From: Opitutia bacterium
GTDB lineage: Bacteria; Verrucomicrobiota; Verrucomicrobiia; Opitutales; Opitutaceae
Direction: 5' to 3'
DNA: 64,000 nt
Assembly (NCBI GenBank): GCA_016217545.1
Contig: JACRHT010000003.1
Coordinates: 124,001-188,000, forward strand
Both the position numbers and the translations under genes were made by a program. Shown here in pieces: positions 15,859-25,797 of this stretch. Every line of letters starts with the position of its first letter. Position 1 is the stretch's first letter. A model generated the notes under the pieces. The model was not told where the DNA came from and ran no database searches. It saw only the letters and a list, made by a program, of their open reading frames with translations.

Positions 15859-18567
15859 TCAGACCCCCACGGCGCGCGCGACCGCCGCGAGCAAGTCGCC
15901 GGCCGCGAACGGCTTCTTCAACAGCGCCGGCGCCTGTCCATCCGTGTCCTTCGTGGCCGCTTGCACCGCATCGAGGTCCATCAGGCCCGACATGAAAATC
16001 ACCGGCAGGCCCGGTTCCTGCCGCCGGATGTCCGCCGCCGCGCGATCGCCGGTGAGCAAGGGCATCATGATGTCCATCAGCACGAGCGCGATCGCTCCGC
16101 GCCGTTCGGAGAAGATCACGAGCGCCTCGCGGCCGTTGCCCGCCTCGACGACCTCAAAGCCGGCATGCCGGAGCACACTGCTCGCGACTTCGCGCACGCT
16201 CGGCTCGTCGTCGCACACGAGCACCAGCCGGCCGCGACCCGCGACCGTGGCCAACGGAATCGGCGCGGCGGAGTCGACTTTTTCCGGCGCGATGGCCGGC
16301 AAGTAAACGCGGAATTCCGAACCGCCCCCGGGCGTCGAGTCGACTTCCACGATGCCACCGTGACTGCGAACGATCCCGAGCACGGTCGGCAACCCGAGCC
16401 CGGTGCCCTTGCCGCGCGGCTTCGTGGTGAAGAACGGCTCGAAAATCCGCTCGCGCACCGCGGGCGTCATGCCTTGTCCGGTATCGCGCACGCTGAGCAC
16501 CACGTAGGCGCCGGGCGGCAGCTCGCCCGTGAAACCGTTGCGCCGCGTCGCGACTTGTTCAGCGCGCGCGCGCAGCGTCAGCGTGCCGCCCTGCGGCATG
16601 GCGTCGCGCGCGTTCACCGCGAGATTGAGCAACACTTGGTGGAGCTGCGTCGCGTCGCCGCGGACCATGGGCAAATCCTCCGCGACCTCGCGGTGCACCT
16701 CGATGTCCCTCGGAAACGTCTCCTGGATGATCAACGCCACTTCGCGCAGCAGGTCGCGCGGCCGCACCGGCGAGCGTTCGCCATCGATGCCGCGCGCGAA
16801 AGTCAGCACCTGCCGCACGACACCGCTGCCACGCCGCGCCGCGGACTCGATCACCTCGAGCACGCGCCGGTCGGCCGCATCGTGGATGCGCAGGCGCAGC
16901 AACTCGGTGCTGAGCAGGATCGGCGCGAGCACGTTGTTCAGGTCGTGCGCGATGCCGCCCGCCAGCAGGCCGATGCCCTCCATCCGCTGCGCGCGGAGCA
17001 GTTGCTGCTCCATCACCTTGCGCTCGGTGACGTCCTGTTTGATCGCGATGAAATGCGTGATGCCTTCGCCGCCGTGCGACACCGGCGCGATGATCATGTG
17101 CTCGTTGTATTCGGTGCCATCCTTGCGCCGGTTCACGAGTTCGCCGCTCCACACCTTGCCACTGCGGATGGTGTTCCACATCTGGGCGTAGAAGTCATCC
17201 CCGTGGCGGCCCGACTTCAGCAGGCGGGGATTCCCGCCGATCACCTCGTCCGCCGCGTAACCGGTGAGACGCGTGAAATGCTCGTTCACCCACTCGACGC
17301 GCCCCTGTTCATCGGTGATCACGATGCCGGAGGGCATGGCTTGAAGCGCCGTCTCCAGCAGCGTGAGCCGCTGGCTGGCGCGCCGCACCTCCGTGAGATC
17401 GGCGAAGGTCCCGATCATGCGCCGCGCCTCCCCCTCCGGCGTCCGCTCCACGACCTTGCCGCGACTCAACACCCAGCGGTAGCTGCCGTCGCGACAGCGG
17501 ACCCGGTGCTCGGCATGCAACACCGCGGTGCGCCCGCACAGGCAATCGACGAGCCGCGCCCGCGTGCGCGGCAGATCGTCGGGGTGCACGTGCTGCTGCC
17601 ATTCCTCGTAACGGCCACGAAACTCCTCCGGCGCATAGCCGAACATCCGCGCGAGTTGCGGCGAGAAAAACGCGTCACCCGTCGCGACGTTCCAGTCCCA
17701 CACGCCGTCGCCGGCGCCTTCGAGGGCGAATTGCCAGCGCTGCTCGCTCTCGACCAGCGCCGCGGCCTGCCGCTCGGAACGCTGTCGCACCGCGATGACG
17801 TCCAGTCCGTGCGCCAGATCGGTCGCGAGTTGTTCGACCAGCAGCGCGACCTCGCGCGTGAAGAAACCGGATTCCTCGGCGTAGATGGCCAAGGCTCCCC
17901 GCGCGCCATCTCCCAGCCGGAGCGGCACCGCCATGATCGCCCCGAGCCGGTGCTCACGCGCGCGCGCGCGCCACGGCGTCATGGCCGGATCGAACTCGAT
18001 ATCCTGGCAGACGAAGCTCGTGCCCGCGCGCAGCGCCCGGCCCACCGGTCCGTGGGCTTCCGGTCGCGCCGGGTCGACCGAAACCACGATTCCGTCCACG
18101 TAGCCCGCCGCGAGTCCGACCGCCACTTCCGTGACGACCTGCTGCGTTCCCTCGTCGACCCAGCAGATCCAGGCGAGGCGCAGGCCGCCGCTCCCGATCA
18201 ACGTCTCGCCAATGGCGCGGCACAGCGGCTCGCGCTCCCGCGCGGTGAGGGCGATCTCGTTGGCGCGCGCCAGCGCGGCGTAGATGCGATTGGCGCGCTG
18301 CACGGAGCGAGCGCCCTCGAGCGCGACGTGGTGCCGTTCCCGCTCAGCCGCGCGCACGCGGGCCTCCATCGACCGCGCGAGGCGGTAGAGCACCAAGCTG
18401 GTGATGATGACGAACAGGCCGCCCTTCCCCATGTTGAGGGCGAGCGCGCGCAGTGTTTCGTGGCCGCGCACAGCTACGATCGCGTCGGAAACGACGACCC
18501 ACCCGCCCGCGAGGAGTGCATAGGCGAGCGTCAGTTGAATCGGTGCGGGCAACTTTTCTCGGAACAT
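15859..18567 (-). CDS. Hybrid sensor histidine kinase (2 TM-GAF-PAS-PAS-HisKA-HATPase-REC)
   Basis: 902 residues. Two N-terminal membrane segments around 12-32 and 47-62, with the YALLAGGWVVVSD motif shared with the paralogue at 18819. GAF domain about 97-258 (RANEIALTAREREPLCRAIG), PAS about 275-395 (DGVWDWNVATGDAFFSPQLA), second PAS about 400-520 (GIVITDEQGRVEWVNEHF). HisKA with acceptor His in [17 protein letters not shown], ATPase boxes [20 protein letters not shown] and [16 protein letters not shown]-terminal receiver: VCDDEPS, phospho-Asp in LMDIMMP, FMSG and LKKPF, all key residues present. This is the NtrB-like HDLNN kinase class frequent in hybrid kinases. Its output partner (an Hpt protein or a regulator) is not in the window. 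Confidence 0.92.
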   Translation of the reverse strand: MFREKLPAPIQLTLAYALLAGGWVVVSDAIVAVRGHETLRALALNMGKGGLFVIITSLVLYRLARSMEARVRAAERERHHVALEGARSVQRANRIYAALARANEIALTAREREPLCRAIGETLIGSGGLRLAWICWVDEGTQQVVTEVAVGLAAGYVDGIVVSVDPARPEAHGPVGRALRAGTSFVCQDIEFDPAMTPWRARAREHRLGAIMAVPLRLGDGARGALAIYAEESGFFTREVALLVEQLATDLAHGLDVIAVRQRSERQAAALVESEQRWQFALEGAGDGVWDWNVATGDAFFSPQLARMFGYAPEEFRGRYEEWQQHVHPDDLPRTRARLVDCLCGRTAVLHAEHRVRCRDGSYRWVLSRGKVVERTPEGEARRMIGTFADLTEVRRASQRLTLLETALQAMPSGIVITDEQGRVEWVNEHFTRLTGYAADEVIGGNPRLLKSGRHGDDFYAQMWNTIRSGKVWSGELVNRRKDGTEYNEHMIIAPVSHGGEGITHFIAIKQDVTERKVMEQQLLRAQRMEGIGLLAGGIAHDLNNVLAPILLSTELLRLRIHDAADRRVLEVIESAARRGSGVVRQVLTFARGIDGERSPVRPRDLLREVALIIQETFPRDIEVHREVAEDLPMVRGDATQLHQVLLNLAVNARDAMPQGGTLTLRARAEQVATRRNGFTGELPPGAYVVLSVRDTGQGMTPAVRERIFEPFFTTKPRGKGTGLGLPTVLGIVRSHGGIVEVDSTPGGGSEFRVYLPAIAPEKVDSAAPIPLATVAGRGRLVLVCDDEPSVREVASSVLRHAGFEVVEAGNGREALVIFSERRGAIALVLMDIMMPLLTGDRAAADIRRQEPGLPVIFMSGLMDLDAVQAATKDTDGQAPALLKKPFAAGDLLAAVARAVGV

Positions 18568-18699
18568 CGGCAGCGTCGAATGGCCCGTCGACGGCGCGAA
18601 GCTACGGTCCCGCGACCGTCACACAATCTTTCTATTCGCGCCTTGGCCGGATTTCGCGGCGCAGGCAGCGGAGTCTTTTTCCGTCACACACTCTAGGAA

Positions 18700-18776
18700 T
18701 GGTGGACGCTACTGGACTCGAACCAGTGACCCCGTGCGTGTGAAGCACGTGCTCTAACCAACTGAGCTAAGCGTCC
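18700..18776 (-). tRNA. tRNA-Val (anticodon CAC)
   Basis: On the minus strand the acceptor arm GGACGCT pairs with AGCGTCC, the D-arm is GCTC/GAGC, the anticodon stem CGTGC/GCACG encloses the loop TTCACAC, giving anticodon CAC (reads GUG), and the T-arm ACTGG/CCAGT encloses TTCGAGT. Discriminator A at 18703 is followed by a genomically encoded CCA (18702-18700). It lies between the two paralogous hybrid kinases on the same strand. No integrase or duplicated 3' end nearby suggests an attachment site. Confidence 0.97.
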
Positions 18777-18818
18777 GAAAAAACCGGACGGGCACGGTTG
18801 CGGACCGTTTTTCGGAAA

Positions 18819-21746
18819 TCAAACTTTCTTTTCCGCTTCGACCGACACGGAGGCTTCATCCGCGACACGCAACGCCTTGAACAATTCCTCCTCCCCGAAC
18901 GGCTTCGGCAAAAAGACCGCAACGCCCAGATCGGCCAGGGAAAGCGCCTCGCCGCCGTCTCCCTTTTCGTCGGCGTAGCCGGAGGAGCACACGATCTTCA
19001 GATTCGGCGCCAGCGCCCGCAGCTCCTGGATCAAGGCCGCACCACGCATGCGCGGCATCACCAGGTCGACGATCGCGAATTGGTAGGCGGCCGGCAGCAG
19101 TCGGAAGATCTGCAACGCCTCGACCCCGTCCGCCGCGGTCACGACTTGGAAACCGCGCCGGCGGAGGAGTTGGTCGAGGACGGTGCGGATCGGCTCTTCG
19201 TCATCGACCACGAGCACGCGGCGGCCCGCGCCGGACGGAACGACCGGCACCGAAGGCTCAGCCACCGCGGCGGCATCGACAGTCACCGCGGGCAACAACA
19301 CGCGGAACGTCGTGCCGCGACCCAGCGCGGTATCGACCTCGACCGTGCCTTCGTGGCTGCGCACGAGTCCGTAAACCGTCGACAACCCGAGACCGGTGCC
19401 CTTGCCGCGCGGCTTCGTGGTGAAGAACGGCTCGAACATGTGCTCGAGCACTTCGTCGGGAATCCCGGTGCCGGTGTCGGTCACCGCCAGCTCCACGTAG
19501 GCGCCGGGCGCGATGCGGGAGAGCGCAGCCGCGCGGGTCGCGTCCACTTGCGTCAACCGCGCGCTGAACACTAGGCGTCCTCCCCGCGGCATCGCGTCAC
19601 GCGCATTCACCGCCAGATTGAGCAGCACTTGGTGCAACTGCGTGATGTCGCCCCGGATCGCCGGCAGATCGCGGCCGGCGTCGACCGACACCTCGATGAT
19701 GCGCGGGAAGGTCTCCTGCGCGAGCTGCGCGACTTCCTTCAGCAGATACCGCGGCTGCACGACCGTGCGCTCGCCCTCGACGCCCCGCGCGAAGGTCAGC
19801 ACCTGCTTCACGATGTTGGCGCCGCGCTGCGCGGCCTGCGCGACGAGATTGAGGCGCGCGACCGTGGCCGGAGGCAGTTGCCGCTCGGCGCGCAGCAGCT
19901 CGATGGAAAGCACGATCGGGGTCAGCACGTTGTTCAGGTCGTGCGCGATGCCGCTCGCGAGCATGCCGACGCTCTCCAGCCGCTGTGACCGCGCCAGCTG
20001 CTGTTCGAGGCGGCGCTCGTTCGTGATGTCGTCCTTCACCGCGACGAAGTTGGTGATCGCGCCCGCGCTGTTGCGCACCGGCGCGATGGTCATGCGCTCG
20101 AAGTAGACGGTGCCGTCCTTGCGTCGGTTCTGCACGTCGCCCGACCACACTTCGCCGCGCAGGATCGTCTCCCACATCCGGCGATAGAAGACGTCGTCGT
20201 GCTGACCGGAGCGGAGCATGCGGGGATTCTGCCCTTGGGCTTCCGCGAGCGAATAGCCGGTCAGATTCGTGAACGCCGGGTTGACCCACTCGATCGCACC
20301 CGCGGCGTTGGTCACCACGATGCCGGCGGGCGTCGCCTGCAGCGCGGCGTGCAGGAGCTGGAGTTCCCGGTGTGCCCGCTGGCGCTCCGTGATGTCACGC
20401 GCCACGACGACAACGGAGCGACGTCCGTTGTGGGTCAGGCCGTTGAGCGTGATCTCGGTTTCGACATGCGATCCGTCCGGCCGCTGCAACCGCCATTCGA
20501 ACGCCGGCACGCGCTCGCGCCACATTCGCTCAAGGATGGCGTTCGCCTTGGGCAGCGACTCCGCGCCGTCCGGCTGGTGGGTCGGGAAGAATTCCGCCAG
20601 GCGCCGGCCGAGCAGATTCTCCCGCTTCGTCTGCAACAGCTCAACCGCGCGCGAGTTGGCGCTGGCGACGGCGAACTGCTCGTCCGTGGTGAAGATCGCG
20701 TCGTTCGCACTGTGGAAAATGGCGCGGAACCGCTCCTCGCTTTCCTCGATCGCCTGCGCGACGCGCTGCCGGGCCGTCACGTCGTGCGCCACCACGACGC
20801 GCGCCGGCCGGCCTTCCCAGACGATCGCATGCGCCAGGATGTCGACCCAGATGATCTCGCCGTTCGCGCGCAAGTGCCGCCACGGCCCCGAGGCCTGCAC
20901 CTTGCGACGAGGTTTCCCGAGATGATCCAGCAGCAGTGGCACATCTTGCGGTGGCCGCAGCGCGGCGATGTTCATCCCGACAAACTGCTCGCGCGGATAG
21001 CCGTAGTGGGCGACCGCGCAATCGTTCACCGCGAGGATGTGCATCGTCTCCGCGTCGAAGATCCACATCGGATTCGGGCTCTGCTCGAACAACGCCTGGT
21101 AACGCACCGCCTGCTCGGCCAATTGCTGCCTCAGCTCTGAACGTGCCGTGATGTCGTGGTGCGTGCCGATCATCCGCAACGGCCGCCCTTCCGCGTCGCG
21201 CTCCACCACCACGCCGCGATCGAGCACCCACGCGTAGGAGCCGTCCTTGCGGCGGAGGCGGTGCTCCGAGTGGTAGGCCGCAGTCTCCCCGGCAAGATGT
21301 CGCTCGAGCTCCGCGCGCACCGCCGGCAGATCGTCCGGGTGGACTCGCGCTTCCCATTCGGAAACGTGCGAGCGAAATTCTCCCGGCGCGTAGCCGAGCA
21401 TCCGCTCCAACGCCGGCGAGAAATACACTTCGGACGTCTGGACGCTCCAGTCCCACAGTCCGTCTCCCACCCCGTCGAGCGCCTGCCGCCACCGCGCCTC
21501 CTGCCGGATGTATTGTGCTTCCGCCGCGGCGAGTCGCGCGGTGAGACGCTTCAGCAGCAGAAAAAGCAAAGCTGTCGTCACGCCCACGAACGCGATGCCC
21601 TTCGCCGTATCCCATCCAAAATGCAATCCCCGCGCGCCCGTCCGCGCGTCGAGCCACAAATCCGAGAACACGATCCAGCCCGTCGCCAGCAGGCCATAAG
21701 CTGCAGCGTAACGCCAGGGCACGATCGAGGACAGCCAGTTCACCAA
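18819..21746 (-). CDS. Hybrid sensor histidine kinase (2 TM-four PAS-HisKA-HATPase-REC)
   Basis: 975 residues, paralogue of the 15859-18567 gene. Membrane hairpin about 12-62 ([13 protein letters not shown]). Four PAS modules follow: about 85-205 ([20 protein letters not shown]), 212-330 ([18 protein letters not shown]), 340-465 ([19 protein letters not shown]) and 470-590 ([18 protein letters not shown]). HisKA acceptor in [20 protein letters not shown] boxes [35 protein letters not shown]. Receiver domain: VVDDEEP, phospho-Asp in [22 protein letters not shown]. Compared with its paralogue it has two extra PAS modules and no GAF, so the pair share output machinery but differ in input. Divergent from the chemoreceptor gene at 21933. 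Confidence 0.92.
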   Translation of the reverse strand: MVNWLSSIVPWRYAAAYGLLATGWIVFSDLWLDARTGARGLHFGWDTAKGIAFVGVTTALLFLLLKRLTARLAAAEAQYIRQEARWRQALDGVGDGLWDWSVQTSEVYFSPALERMLGYAPGEFRSHVSEWEARVHPDDLPAVRAELERHLAGETAAYHSEHRLRRKDGSYAWVLDRGVVVERDAEGRPLRMIGTHHDITARSELRQQLAEQAVRYQALFEQSPNPMWIFDAETMHILAVNDCAVAHYGYPREQFVGMNIAALRPPQDVPLLLDHLGKPRRKVQASGPWRHLRANGEIIWVDILAHAIVWEGRPARVVVAHDVTARQRVAQAIEESEERFRAIFHSANDAIFTTDEQFAVASANSRAVELLQTKRENLLGRRLAEFFPTHQPDGAESLPKANAILERMWRERVPAFEWRLQRPDGSHVETEITLNGLTHNGRRSVVVVARDITERQRAHRELQLLHAALQATPAGIVVTNAAGAIEWVNPAFTNLTGYSLAEAQGQNPRMLRSGQHDDVFYRRMWETILRGEVWSGDVQNRRKDGTVYFERMTIAPVRNSAGAITNFVAVKDDITNERRLEQQLARSQRLESVGMLASGIAHDLNNVLTPIVLSIELLRAERQLPPATVARLNLVAQAAQRGANIVKQVLTFARGVEGERTVVQPRYLLKEVAQLAQETFPRIIEVSVDAGRDLPAIRGDITQLHQVLLNLAVNARDAMPRGGRLVFSARLTQVDATRAAALSRIAPGAYVELAVTDTGTGIPDEVLEHMFEPFFTTKPRGKGTGLGLSTVYGLVRSHEGTVEVDTALGRGTTFRVLLPAVTVDAAAVAEPSVPVVPSGAGRRVLVVDDEEPIRTVLDQLLRRRGFQVVTAADGVEALQIFRLLPAAYQFAIVDLVMPRMRGAALIQELRALAPNLKIVCSSGYADEKGDGGEALSLADLGVAVFLPKPFGEEELFKALRVADEASVSVEAEKKV

Positions 21747-21883
21747 GTGAAGACTCTACGACATCGCCGCGCCACCCGCCTGCGCAGCAATTGCGCGACC
21801 GCGAGCGGCGATTGCGCGTCCGCGGGAAGAAATCCCGCGCCAAGAAACGCGCAGCAATTCTCTTACACCTCCACCGCCACCGC

Positions 21884-21891
21884 GCCGATAA
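21884..21891 (+). promoter_or_regulatory. Possible sigma-28 (FliA) -10 element upstream of chemoreceptor
   Basis: The octamer GCCGATAA matches the sigma-28 -10 consensus exactly, 41 bp before the chemoreceptor ATG. The expected TAAA-type -35 at the usual distance is weak (TTACACC region), so this is a suggestive rather than firm promoter call. Confidence 0.4.
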
Positions 21892-21932
21892 ACAGGTCGA
21901 CGACACCCCCCGAGCCGTCGGAGTCCCAAGTC

Positions 21933-23873
21933 ATGTCCGTTACGTTCACGATCTCGCGGCGGGTGAGCGCAGGCTTCACCCTCCTCCTCGTCATCACGCT
22001 TCTGCTCGGAGCGTTCTCTGCCTGGTGGATGAATTCCGCCTCCAGCAACGCTCAATTCCTGAGCCGGGCCATCGCCCCCGAAGCGGACGTTTCCGCCCGG
22101 CTCGCCCAAGCCTCCGCCCAAACGCAGCTCACCGTCCGCACCTACGGTCTCACCGGTGACGTCGCGCAACTCGAACTCGCGAAGAAAAATCTCGCCGAGG
22201 TCGACCAAGCGCTCGCCGCGTGTCGCAAACTCTCGCAGGCCGAGCCGACGCTCAAGACACTCGCCGACGGGATCGCGAAGGCCGACGCCGTCCTCGCCGC
22301 CTACCGCGAGGGATTCGAGCTGACCCGCGCCAATCTCTCCGAGCTCGCCCGCATCCGCGGCGAACTCGACACCAGCGCCCGCGAATTCGTCGCGAAGCTC
22401 GAAGCCTACATCGAGAACCAGGACAAGATCCTCGCCGAGGAAATCGCCAGCGGCCTCGCCGCGGAAAAGCTCAACGAGCGGCGCCAGAAAATCGCCACCG
22501 CCAACGACATTGTCGACCTCGGCAATTCCGTCCGCATCGCGAACTTCAAATCGCAGGCGCTCCGCGATCCCGCGTTTATCGAGCAGGCCCTGCCCGCTTT
22601 CGAGCGCATCGACCAGCAAACGGCCAGCCTGCTCAAAGTCACCCGCCAGGAAGTGAACATCGCCCAGCTGCGCAGCGTCGAAGCCTCCGCCCGCGACTAC
22701 CGCGCCGGCGTCGAGCACATCGTCGCCAACTTCAAGGAAGCGAAGGCGATCATGGAGCGCCGCTCGAAAGCCGCCGCCGAACTCGACGACGTCATCGGCA
22801 GCGTCCTCGATGGCTCGATCCAGCGCACCAGCGAGGAAGCGAACCTTGCCTCCACCACTCTCGGGCACACCACGACGCTGGTCCTCGTCGGCGTCCTCAT
22901 CGCACTCCTCGTCGGACCCGTCACCGCGTGGCTGATCGTCCGCGCGCTGAACCGCACCCTGCGCGACACCTCCATCGGCCTGACCCAAGGCGCCGTGCAG
23001 ATCGCCTCCGCGTCGAGCCAGGTCTCGTCCACCAGCCAGAGCCTCGCCCAAGGCGCCAGCGAGCAAGCCGCCTCCCTCGAGGAAATCAGCTCCTCGCTCG
23101 AGGAACTCTCCAGCACCACCAAGCACAACGCCGCCAACGCCAGCGCCGCCAAGACCGCCGCCGACGGCGCCCGCGCCACCGCCGAACACGGCGCCGAGGA
23201 AATGGCGAAGATGGAGCAAGCCATGGCCGGCATCCGCCAGTCCTCCGCCGACATTTCGAAAATCATCAAGACCATCGACGAGATCGCGTTTCAGACCAAC
23301 ATCCTCGCGCTGAACGCCGCCGTCGAAGCCGCCCGCGCCGGCGAGGCCGGCGCCGGTTTCGCCGTCGTCGCCGACGAAGTCCGCACGCTCGCCCAGCGTT
23401 GCGCCGTCGCCGCCAAGGAGACCAACGAGAAGATCACCGACGCCACCCAGCGCAGCGAGCAGGGCGCCGTCCTCTCCTCCAGCGTCACGCAAAGCCTCCA
23501 GGAAATCGTCGGAAAGTCGCGCGAAGTCGACCGCCTCGTCGCCGAAGTCGCCACCGCCTCCCGCGAACAAAGCGCCGGCCTCGAACAGGTGAACACCGCC
23601 GTCACGCAAATGGACAAGGTCACCCAATCCAACGCCGCCAGCGCCGAGGAAGCCGCCAGCGCCGCCGAAGAACTCAACGCGCAATCGCACGAGCTCCGCC
23701 ACGCCGCCGAAGGCCTCGCCGCACTCGTCGGACTCACAACCCACGACGACGAACCCGTTCGCCCGGCCACCATGGCGACGCGGCCCGCCGCCAAGTCGAC
23801 CGCCACCGCGAAAGCCACGGCGCGGAAGTCCAAGACGCCCGAGCCGGAGCCCGCCGACCTTCATTTTCGCTGA
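21933..23873 (+). CDS. Methyl-accepting chemotaxis protein
   Basis: Transmembrane chemoreceptor of 646 residues that would control CheA through CheW. TM1 about 12-32 ([16 protein letters not shown]), a large all-helical periplasmic domain about 35-310 (bigger than a simple four-helix bundle, resembling the HBM type), TM2 about 312-334 ([20 protein letters not shown]). A HAMP-like segment is very short. The signalling hairpin is canonical: [19 protein letters not shown] followed by [20 protein letters not shown]. Alanine/glutamate-rich methylation helices surround it. The C-terminal tail is basic and Ala/Lys-rich ([14 protein letters not shown]), with no recognisable NWETF pentapeptide. Start at 21933 because the signal anchor begins there. 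A GCCGATAA box upstream suggests control with the motility regulon; no che or flagellar genes are in the window. Confidence 0.93.
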   Translation: MSVTFTISRRVSAGFTLLLVITLLLGAFSAWWMNSASSNAQFLSRAIAPEADVSARLAQASAQTQLTVRTYGLTGDVAQLELAKKNLAEVDQALAACRKLSQAEPTLKTLADGIAKADAVLAAYREGFELTRANLSELARIRGELDTSAREFVAKLEAYIENQDKILAEEIASGLAAEKLNERRQKIATANDIVDLGNSVRIANFKSQALRDPAFIEQALPAFERIDQQTASLLKVTRQEVNIAQLRSVEASARDYRAGVEHIVANFKEAKAIMERRSKAAAELDDVIGSVLDGSIQRTSEEANLASTTLGHTTTLVLVGVLIALLVGPVTAWLIVRALNRTLRDTSIGLTQGAVQIASASSQVSSTSQSLAQGASEQAASLEEISSSLEELSSTTKHNAANASAAKTAADGARATAEHGAEEMAKMEQAMAGIRQSSADISKIIKTIDEIAFQTNILALNAAVEAARAGEAGAGFAVVADEVRTLAQRCAVAAKETNEKITDATQRSEQGAVLSSSVTQSLQEIVGKSREVDRLVAEVATASREQSAGLEQVNTAVTQMDKVTQSNAASAEEAASAAEELNAQSHELRHAAEGLAALVGLTTHDDEPVRPATMATRPAAKSTATAKATARKSKTPEPEPADLHFR

Positions 23874-23894
23874 TCAGGGGTGTTCAGCGACTGC

Positions 23895-23923
23895 GCCGCC
23901 GGTGCCCGCACGGGACCGGCGGC
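23895..23923 (+). terminator. Rho-independent terminator after the chemoreceptor gene
   Basis: Perfect 9-bp arms GCCGCCGGT and ACCGGCGGC with a smaller CCCG-CA-CGGG hairpin in the loop, followed by AAATATTTTCTC. It lies in the 60-bp gap between the convergent chemoreceptor and hydrolase genes; the T-rich side favours the plus-strand gene. Confidence 0.7.
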
Positions 23924-23933
23924 AAATATTTTC

Positions 23934-25031
23934 TCACTTCCCGTCGGAGAGCCGGGCCGCGAAAAAACCCGACACCACCGTCCAGGCCTCCGCGCTTTCG
24001 GGCAGCGCCGGATTCGCGAAGAAACAGTGACCCAGCCCGTCCCACACGTGCAGCCGGGCATCGACACCGACGCGCGTCAGCCGCCGGTGCGTATCCGCCG
24101 CCGCGCTCAACTCCGGCGCGCGCGTCGCCGTGAGCAACAGCGTCGGCGGAAAACGGCGCAGCGCCTCGTCCGACGCGATGGGCGAAAGCAACGGATCGTC
24201 GAACTTCGCGCCACCGTAGTAGAAACCTTCGTCGAGCGACGGCGGCGTGCTCAACTCGCGCAACGGCTTCTGCCACGACCAGCTGTCGCCGCCCCACTGC
24301 GCGTCCGCCGACGCGCCCATGATGGCGATGCCACCGGGCACCGGCAGCTCGTGTCGCTGAAACCACACCAGCGCCTGCGCCGCGAGCAAGCCGCCCGCCG
24401 AACAACCGTAGAGGCCGATCTCCGCCGCCCGATGATCGCGCAAAAGCGCGCGATAGGCACGCGCCACATCCTCGCTGGCCGCGGGAAATTTCGCCTCGGG
24501 CGCCTGCCGGTAGTCCATCGTGAACACATCGAAACCCGTCGCCGCCGCGACCGGGATCGATTCCGCCAAACCCATGCCCGCCGCACTGCCCACGAGGAAT
24601 CCACCCGACGGCAGGTTCAACAGAACGGCGCGGCTCGCCTTGCCGTCGGCGCGTTGCTTCACCGCCGGACGCACCCAAAACCCGTGGACGCCGTCGAGTT
24701 CCGCTTCAACGAACGTGACCCCACTGCGCGCCGCGAGCGCCTCGGCGGCGCGCAGTCCGTCGCGTGCGATGGCGGCGCGCAAGGGCGTGATTTCGCCGTT
24801 TCGGATCTGCTGCTCGACGCTGGTAGTCTCCGGCCCGAGTCCGTCGCGCAATGTCCGTCGCGCCTCCGCGCTGAGATAGGGCGAGGGCGGCAACGTGTAG
24901 GATGGCACGCGGATGTTCTGCCCGTTGTCCTCTGCGCCGGCTCCGGCGCTCGCGTCCGCCGCGCACGCGAGCGCGAACCAGAATCCCAAACGACAGAACG
25001 GCGACGGAAAAGCGAAAGGACGGAAGGCCAT
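23934..25031 (-). CDS. Alpha/beta hydrolase of the HSL-like esterase type with altered oxyanion and acid motifs
   Basis: 365 residues with a probable N-terminal signal (FCRLGFWFALACAADASAG). The fold is that of hormone-sensitive-lipase-like esterases: VLLNLPSGGFLVGS occupies the place of the HGGG oxyanion motif, followed by DVFTMDYRQAPEAKFPAA, the nucleophile elbow YGCSAGGLLAAQ, and the base His in VWDGLGHCFF. Two departures are visible: the family H-G-G-G-F reads P-S-G-G-F, and the acid segment usually written TRD.LLS reads TRAPELSAA, so the expected Asp is absent and a nearby Glu would have to substitute. It may be a divergent but active esterase or a non-hydrolytic relative. Followed on the plus side by the terminator shared with the chemoreceptor gene. 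Confidence 0.78.
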   Translation of the reverse strand: MAFRPFAFPSPFCRLGFWFALACAADASAGAGAEDNGQNIRVPSYTLPPSPYLSAEARRTLRDGLGPETTSVEQQIRNGEITPLRAAIARDGLRAAEALAARSGVTFVEAELDGVHGFWVRPAVKQRADGKASRAVLLNLPSGGFLVGSAAGMGLAESIPVAAATGFDVFTMDYRQAPEAKFPAASEDVARAYRALLRDHRAAEIGLYGCSAGGLLAAQALVWFQRHELPVPGGIAIMGASADAQWGGDSWSWQKPLRELSTPPSLDEGFYYGGAKFDDPLLSPIASDEALRRFPPTLLLTATRAPELSAAADTHRRLTRVGVDARLHVWDGLGHCFFANPALPESAEAWTVVSGFFAARLSDGK

Positions 25032-25104
25032 CGGAAAGGGGGATGTGAACGCGGCATGCTGATCGCATTCGCGGAGCCGGCAAGCGCGGCCTTCCGCGCG
25101 ATCC

Positions 25105-25797
25105 TCACTTCCGCGTCTTCACCGGCCGCGTCCGCGCCGGGAACAGCGTGCCGCAAATCTCGCACACCGTGCCGTCGCAGCCGTGCGCCGTGCAGTGATC
25201 GCGGCCGTAGTAGATGATCCGCAGGTGCAGCGGATTCCACTCCTCGCGCGGAAACAGCTTTTTCAAATCGCGCTCCGTTTGCTCGACGTTCGCGCCGCTC
25301 GTGAGTTTCCAACGCTGCGCGAGCCGATGGATGTGCGTGTCGACCGGGAACGCCGGCACGCCGAACGCCTGGCTCATCACCACCGACGCCGTCTTGTGTC
25401 CCACGCCGGGCAATTCCTCCAGCTCCTCGAAGGTCCGCGGCACTTCGCCGCCGTGTCGCTCGATCAACAATCGCGACAGCCCGCTGATCGCCTTCGCCTT
25501 CCGCGGCGAGAGCCCGCACGGCCGGATGATCTCCTGAATTTTCGCCACCGGCACGTGCTGCATCGCCGCCGGATTGTCGGCGACGCGCCACAAGTGCGGC
25601 GTCACCTCGTTGACGCGCTTGTCGGTGCACTGCGCCGAAAGCAGCACGGCGACGAGCAGCGTGTAGGCGTCGCGATGCTCGAGCGGGATCGGCGGCGCGG
25701 GATAGAGCTCCGCCAAACGCCCCGCGACGTAATCGGCGCGCGCCTGCTTCGAGGAAAAATCCCGTCCGCTCGCGCGGCCCGCGTGCCCGCCGCTCAT
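25105..25797 (-). CDS. nth: Endonuclease III (base-excision DNA glycosylase/AP lyase)
   Basis: DNA repair enzyme that excises oxidised pyrimidines and nicks AP sites. 230 residues. Typical text: LLVAVLLSAQCTDKRVNEVT, the helix-hairpin-helix with catalytic Lys in LEELPGVGHKTASVVMSQAF and the catalytic Asp in FPVDTHIHRLAQRW. The C-terminal cysteines read HCTAHGCDGTVCEICGTLFPA, which is not the classical C-x6-C-x2-C-x5-C spacing of the iron-sulphur cluster. ATG at 25797 overlaps the stop of the upstream TonB-domain gene in an ATGA arrangement, so the two are translationally coupled; functional linkage is not obvious. Confidence 0.92.
   Translation of the reverse strand: MSGGHAGRASGRDFSSKQARADYVAGRLAELYPAPPIPLEHRDAYTLLVAVLLSAQCTDKRVNEVTPHLWRVADNPAAMQHVPVAKIQEIIRPCGLSPRKAKAISGLSRLLIERHGGEVPRTFEELEELPGVGHKTASVVMSQAFGVPAFPVDTHIHRLAQRWKLTSGANVEQTERDLKKLFPREEWNPLHLRIIYYGRDHCTAHGCDGTVCEICGTLFPARTRPVKTRK

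Noticed and set aside
15961-18696. Very long open frames antisense to the hybrid kinases and other GC-rich genes
   Set aside because: They mirror the real genes, are Arg/His/Gly-rich and show no family motifs; this is the expected effect of high third-position GC.
18700-18776. tRNA-Val as an integration site for a mobile island
   Set aside because: No integrase and no duplicated tRNA 3' end in the neighbourhood; both flanking genes are paralogues of the same type.
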